Of a stretch of DNA of 64,000 nucleotides, positions 62,471 to 64,000 are shown one piece after another. How positions within the stretch are numbered: the stretch's first letter is position 1; every line of letters starts with the position of its first letter. Source of the stretch: Fidelibacterota bacterium (GTDB lineage Bacteria > Pseudomonadota > Alphaproteobacteria > Rhodospirillales > Rhodospirillaceae); contig CANJPQ010000015.1 in NCBI GenBank assembly GCA_947476275.1, positions 57,892-121,891 on the forward strand, given 5' to 3'. Both the position numbers and the translations under genes were made by a program. The notes beneath the pieces were generated by a model. That model was not told the origin of the DNA, did no database searches, and saw only the letters and a list, made by a program, of their open reading frames with translations.

Positions 62471-63040
62471 ATGAAACGGATCGTTGCGGCGTTCGCCATG
62501 GCGCTGCTGGCGGCAACCGGCGCGGCCGCGGCGGCCGACGAGGAGCTTGTCAGCGTCATGTCTCGCATGACGATGGTGGTCAAGGACGCGGACGCCTCGA
62601 AGCGCTTCTATACCTACGCCCTGGGGTATGAGGTGCTGGCCGACCGTGTCATCGACAACCCGGTCGTGAAGACGCAGATGGGGCTGTCGCAGGAGCGCAG
62701 TGTCAGGTTCGTCATCCTGCGTAGCAGCCACATGATTGAGGGCAAGCGCCGGGAGGGGGCGCAGCTCGGGTTGATCCAGGTCGGAAACCCCGCGCTGCCG
62801 GTGATGACGCGGCCCGGCCGAGCCGCGCTTGCCGCCGGCGAGACCATGATGGCGGTCCGCACTTCTGATTTCGCGCTGGTGCATCGTCGCCTTCAGGAAC
62901 TCGGCGCCAAGATCGTCCTGCAGCCCATGACAACCCCGGACGGGCGCGAGCACGAACTCGCTGTGCACGATCCCGACGGCGTGCGCATCCATGTGGTGCA
63001 GCGGCCCGACCGCGAGGTCGCCGACCGGCCAAACCGGTGA
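62471..63040 (+). CDS. exported VOC (glyoxalase-like) domain protein
   Basis: The 189-residue protein has a Sec signal (MKRIVAAFAMALLAATGAAA) and a single VOC domain (about 28-180): SVMSRMTMVVKDADASKRFY is its first strand-helix and HDPDGVRIHVVQRPD its end. It is the third VOC domain protein of the window, after 20778-22250 and 26804-27802, and one of two that are exported. Substrate unknown. The ATG at 62471 is set by the signal peptide, with GGAG before it. It is 129 bases from the recombinase remnant. Confidence 0.75.
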   Translation: MKRIVAAFAMALLAATGAAAAADEELVSVMSRMTMVVKDADASKRFYTYALGYEVLADRVIDNPVVKTQMGLSQERSVRFVILRSSHMIEGKRREGAQLGLIQVGNPALPVMTRPGRAALAAGETMMAVRTSDFALVHRRLQELGAKIVLQPMTTPDGREHELAVHDPDGVRIHVVQRPDREVADRPNR

Positions 63041-63233
63041 TCCATCACCTTGCCGTCTGGTCGAGGTGTCGCGGTTCCGGTAAGGCGCGAACGCGTGCTC
63101 TGATCGAGGCGGGTGGGCAGCGGGGACCAAATGCGGAGCAGGCATGTGAATCGGCCCGACGATTGCGCCCGGTTCGGTGTCCCGCTTGAGACCCCTACGG
63201 CGTCAAAGTTGAGTACCGATTCACGCCCTTCGT

Positions 63234-63770
63234 CTACGGCGCGCTTTCCGCCCTAATCCGCGCGATGAGATCGGGTGCGGCGCCCGGCGCGCCATTGTCG
63301 ATATCCAGCAGCACCTTCCAGCCCGTGGCAGTTTTCTTCAGTAACGCCGTGTAGCGGCCATCGGCGATCTCCGGAGTCGGCTTGCTCTTGTCCTTGGGCA
63401 CCGCGACAAAGGCATAGCGGCAGATGATATAGGCCCACGCGCCGACCCCGCGGCCGTTGACCTCCATCTCCTCAATGTCGGCGACGATCTTGGGCGCGTT
63501 GCGTGCAAAGCTTTTCTGCATGTCGGCCGCAAGATCGTCGCGGCTCTTGATGTGAACCGACTTGAGCTGCAATGCGCGCAATTGGGGCAAGTAGTCGTCG
63601 ATCGCGCCCGCGATATCACCGGCATTGTATTTGGCGATCGAGCGTTCGTGGAAATGGCGAATTTCCGCATAGTCGGCCTCGCTGCCGCCGCGCTGTTCGG
63701 CGGCGGATGCGCTCGCCAGGACGGCCGTGAGCCCGATCCATACCGCTATCGCGCCTGTTACTTTTCGCAT
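63234..63770 (-). CDS. exported SnoaL/NTF2-like protein
   Basis: The 178-residue protein has a Sec signal (MRKVTGAIAVWIGLTAVLASASA) and an NTF2-like fold: ADYAEIRHFHERSIAKYNAG, a central helix (DDLAADMQKSFARNAPKIVA) and the closing strands (DGRYTALLKKTATGWKVLLD). DUF4440-like members are common, mostly of unknown function. ATG 63770 is selected by AGGAAAACG and the signal peptide; the frame is open upstream. It is 22 bases downstream of the dehydrogenase stop, so the two may be co-transcribed. Confidence 0.7.
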   Translation of the reverse strand: MRKVTGAIAVWIGLTAVLASASAAEQRGGSEADYAEIRHFHERSIAKYNAGDIAGAIDDYLPQLRALQLKSVHIKSRDDLAADMQKSFARNAPKIVADIEEMEVNGRGVGAWAYIICRYAFVAVPKDKSKPTPEIADGRYTALLKKTATGWKVLLDIDNGAPGAAPDLIARIRAESAP

Positions 63771-63792
63771 CGTTTTCCTGCCTCTCGATGGA

Positions 63793-64000
63793 CTAGCCGA
63801 TCTTGATGACGATCTTGCCAAGCTTGTCTCCGCTTTCCATGTAGGCGATGGCCTCGCGCACCTGCTCGAACGGGTAGACCCGGTCGATCACTGGCTTGAT
63901 GCCGTTCGTCGCCATGGCCTGGACCAAGTCCTCGAACATCCGCCGACTGCCGACGATGATGCCCGTGATGTTCAAGCTCTTGATGATTAGGTTCGGGAAT
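63793..64000 (-). CDS. zinc-type alcohol dehydrogenase/quinone reductase family protein, C-terminal part (5' end outside window)
   Basis: Only the last 68 codons are in the window; the frame stays open to base 64000. The end, IDRVYPFEQVREAIAYMESG and then DKLGKIVIKIG, is the standard C terminus of the medium-chain dehydrogenase family. It probably encodes an NAD(P)-dependent alcohol or quinone oxidoreductase. The preceding residues LNITGIIVGSRRMFEDLVQA agree with this family. The gene starts beyond the window. Confidence 0.85.
   Translation of the reverse strand, partial: FPNLIIKSLNITGIIVGSRRMFEDLVQAMATNGIKPVIDRVYPFEQVREAIAYMESGDKLGKIVIKIG

Overview
The window is one high-GC bacterial chromosome segment, most likely from an alphaproteobacterium. 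Pointers are the PAS_5-type protein, many twin-arginine and Sec-exported enzymes, a TonB-dependent receptor, the DUF1800/DUF1501 pair, a MutA/MutB/MeaB operon and a GAGCATGATC-type hairpin repeat. This is an inference from gene content; no rRNA or other definitive marker is present. Genes are dense, often with 1-8 base overlaps, and no rRNA, tRNA, CRISPR array, intact insertion sequence or replication origin was seen. 

Layout. 0-4.2 kb: the end of a peptide-binding protein, a PUA-SAM methyltransferase, a phosphatase-like protein and two small coupled genes. 4.2-4.5 kb: a convergent intergenic region with an unusual three-unit repeat. 4.5-7.4 kb: a TPR-methyltransferase, then the coupled aguA-aguB pair (agmatine to putrescine). 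7.4-14.7 kb: a minus-strand operon mutA-mutB-meaB-M19 dipeptidase-esterase (propionate/methylmalonyl-CoA metabolism plus hydrolases). 14.9-16.1 kb: a second M19 protein that has lost most metal ligands. 16.1-25.9 kb: a plus-strand run of mainly exported proteins: a Tat molybdopterin oxidase subunit, three translationally coupled SUMF1/PvdO-like proteins (the third fused to a VOC domain), a Tat flavin amine oxidase, a TolB-like lipoprotein and an integral membrane protein. 26-32.8 kb: VOC, quinone-reductase-like, bicupin, HupE/UreJ, Dabb, exported SDR and msrA genes. 32.8-38 kb: an orphan response regulator, glnS and a TonB receptor. 38-46.2 kb: small exported proteins, DUF885 peptidase, a frameshifted peptide-binding protein, a cyclic-nucleotide-binding protein and the DUF1800 (frameshifted) plus DUF1501 pair. 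46.4-50.7 kb: a loose, small-gene-rich region with PAS_5, a 37-residue membrane peptide, an exported Gly/Arg-rich protein, a fourth SUMF1-like gene and a frameshifted exported gene antisense to its end. 50.7-57 kb: TPR-methyltransferase, TauD-type dioxygenase, exported acetamidase/formamidase, glycosyltransferase-like and BBE-type flavoprotein. 57-61 kb: a three-gene minus-strand operon for an acetamidino-sugar step (surface carbohydrate protein, HisH2, and a fused HisF2-amidotransferase). 61-64 kb: a decayed tyrosine recombinase, an exported VOC protein, an NTF2-like protein and the end of a zinc-type dehydrogenase. 

How the genes may work together. The strongest candidate for an undescribed system is the 14.9-25.9 kb block. 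Exported SUMF1-like proteins, an M19-fold protein without its metal site, a Tat flavin oxidase and a Tat molybdenum hydroxylase subunit could act on one periplasmic substrate, loosely like PvdM/PvdO/PvdP in pyoverdine maturation. That is an analogy, not a demonstrated function. The second notable item is the natural HisF2-amidotransferase fusion. Three separate single-base frameshifts (about 41.75, 43.58 and 50.09 kb) may be real decay or sequencing errors.
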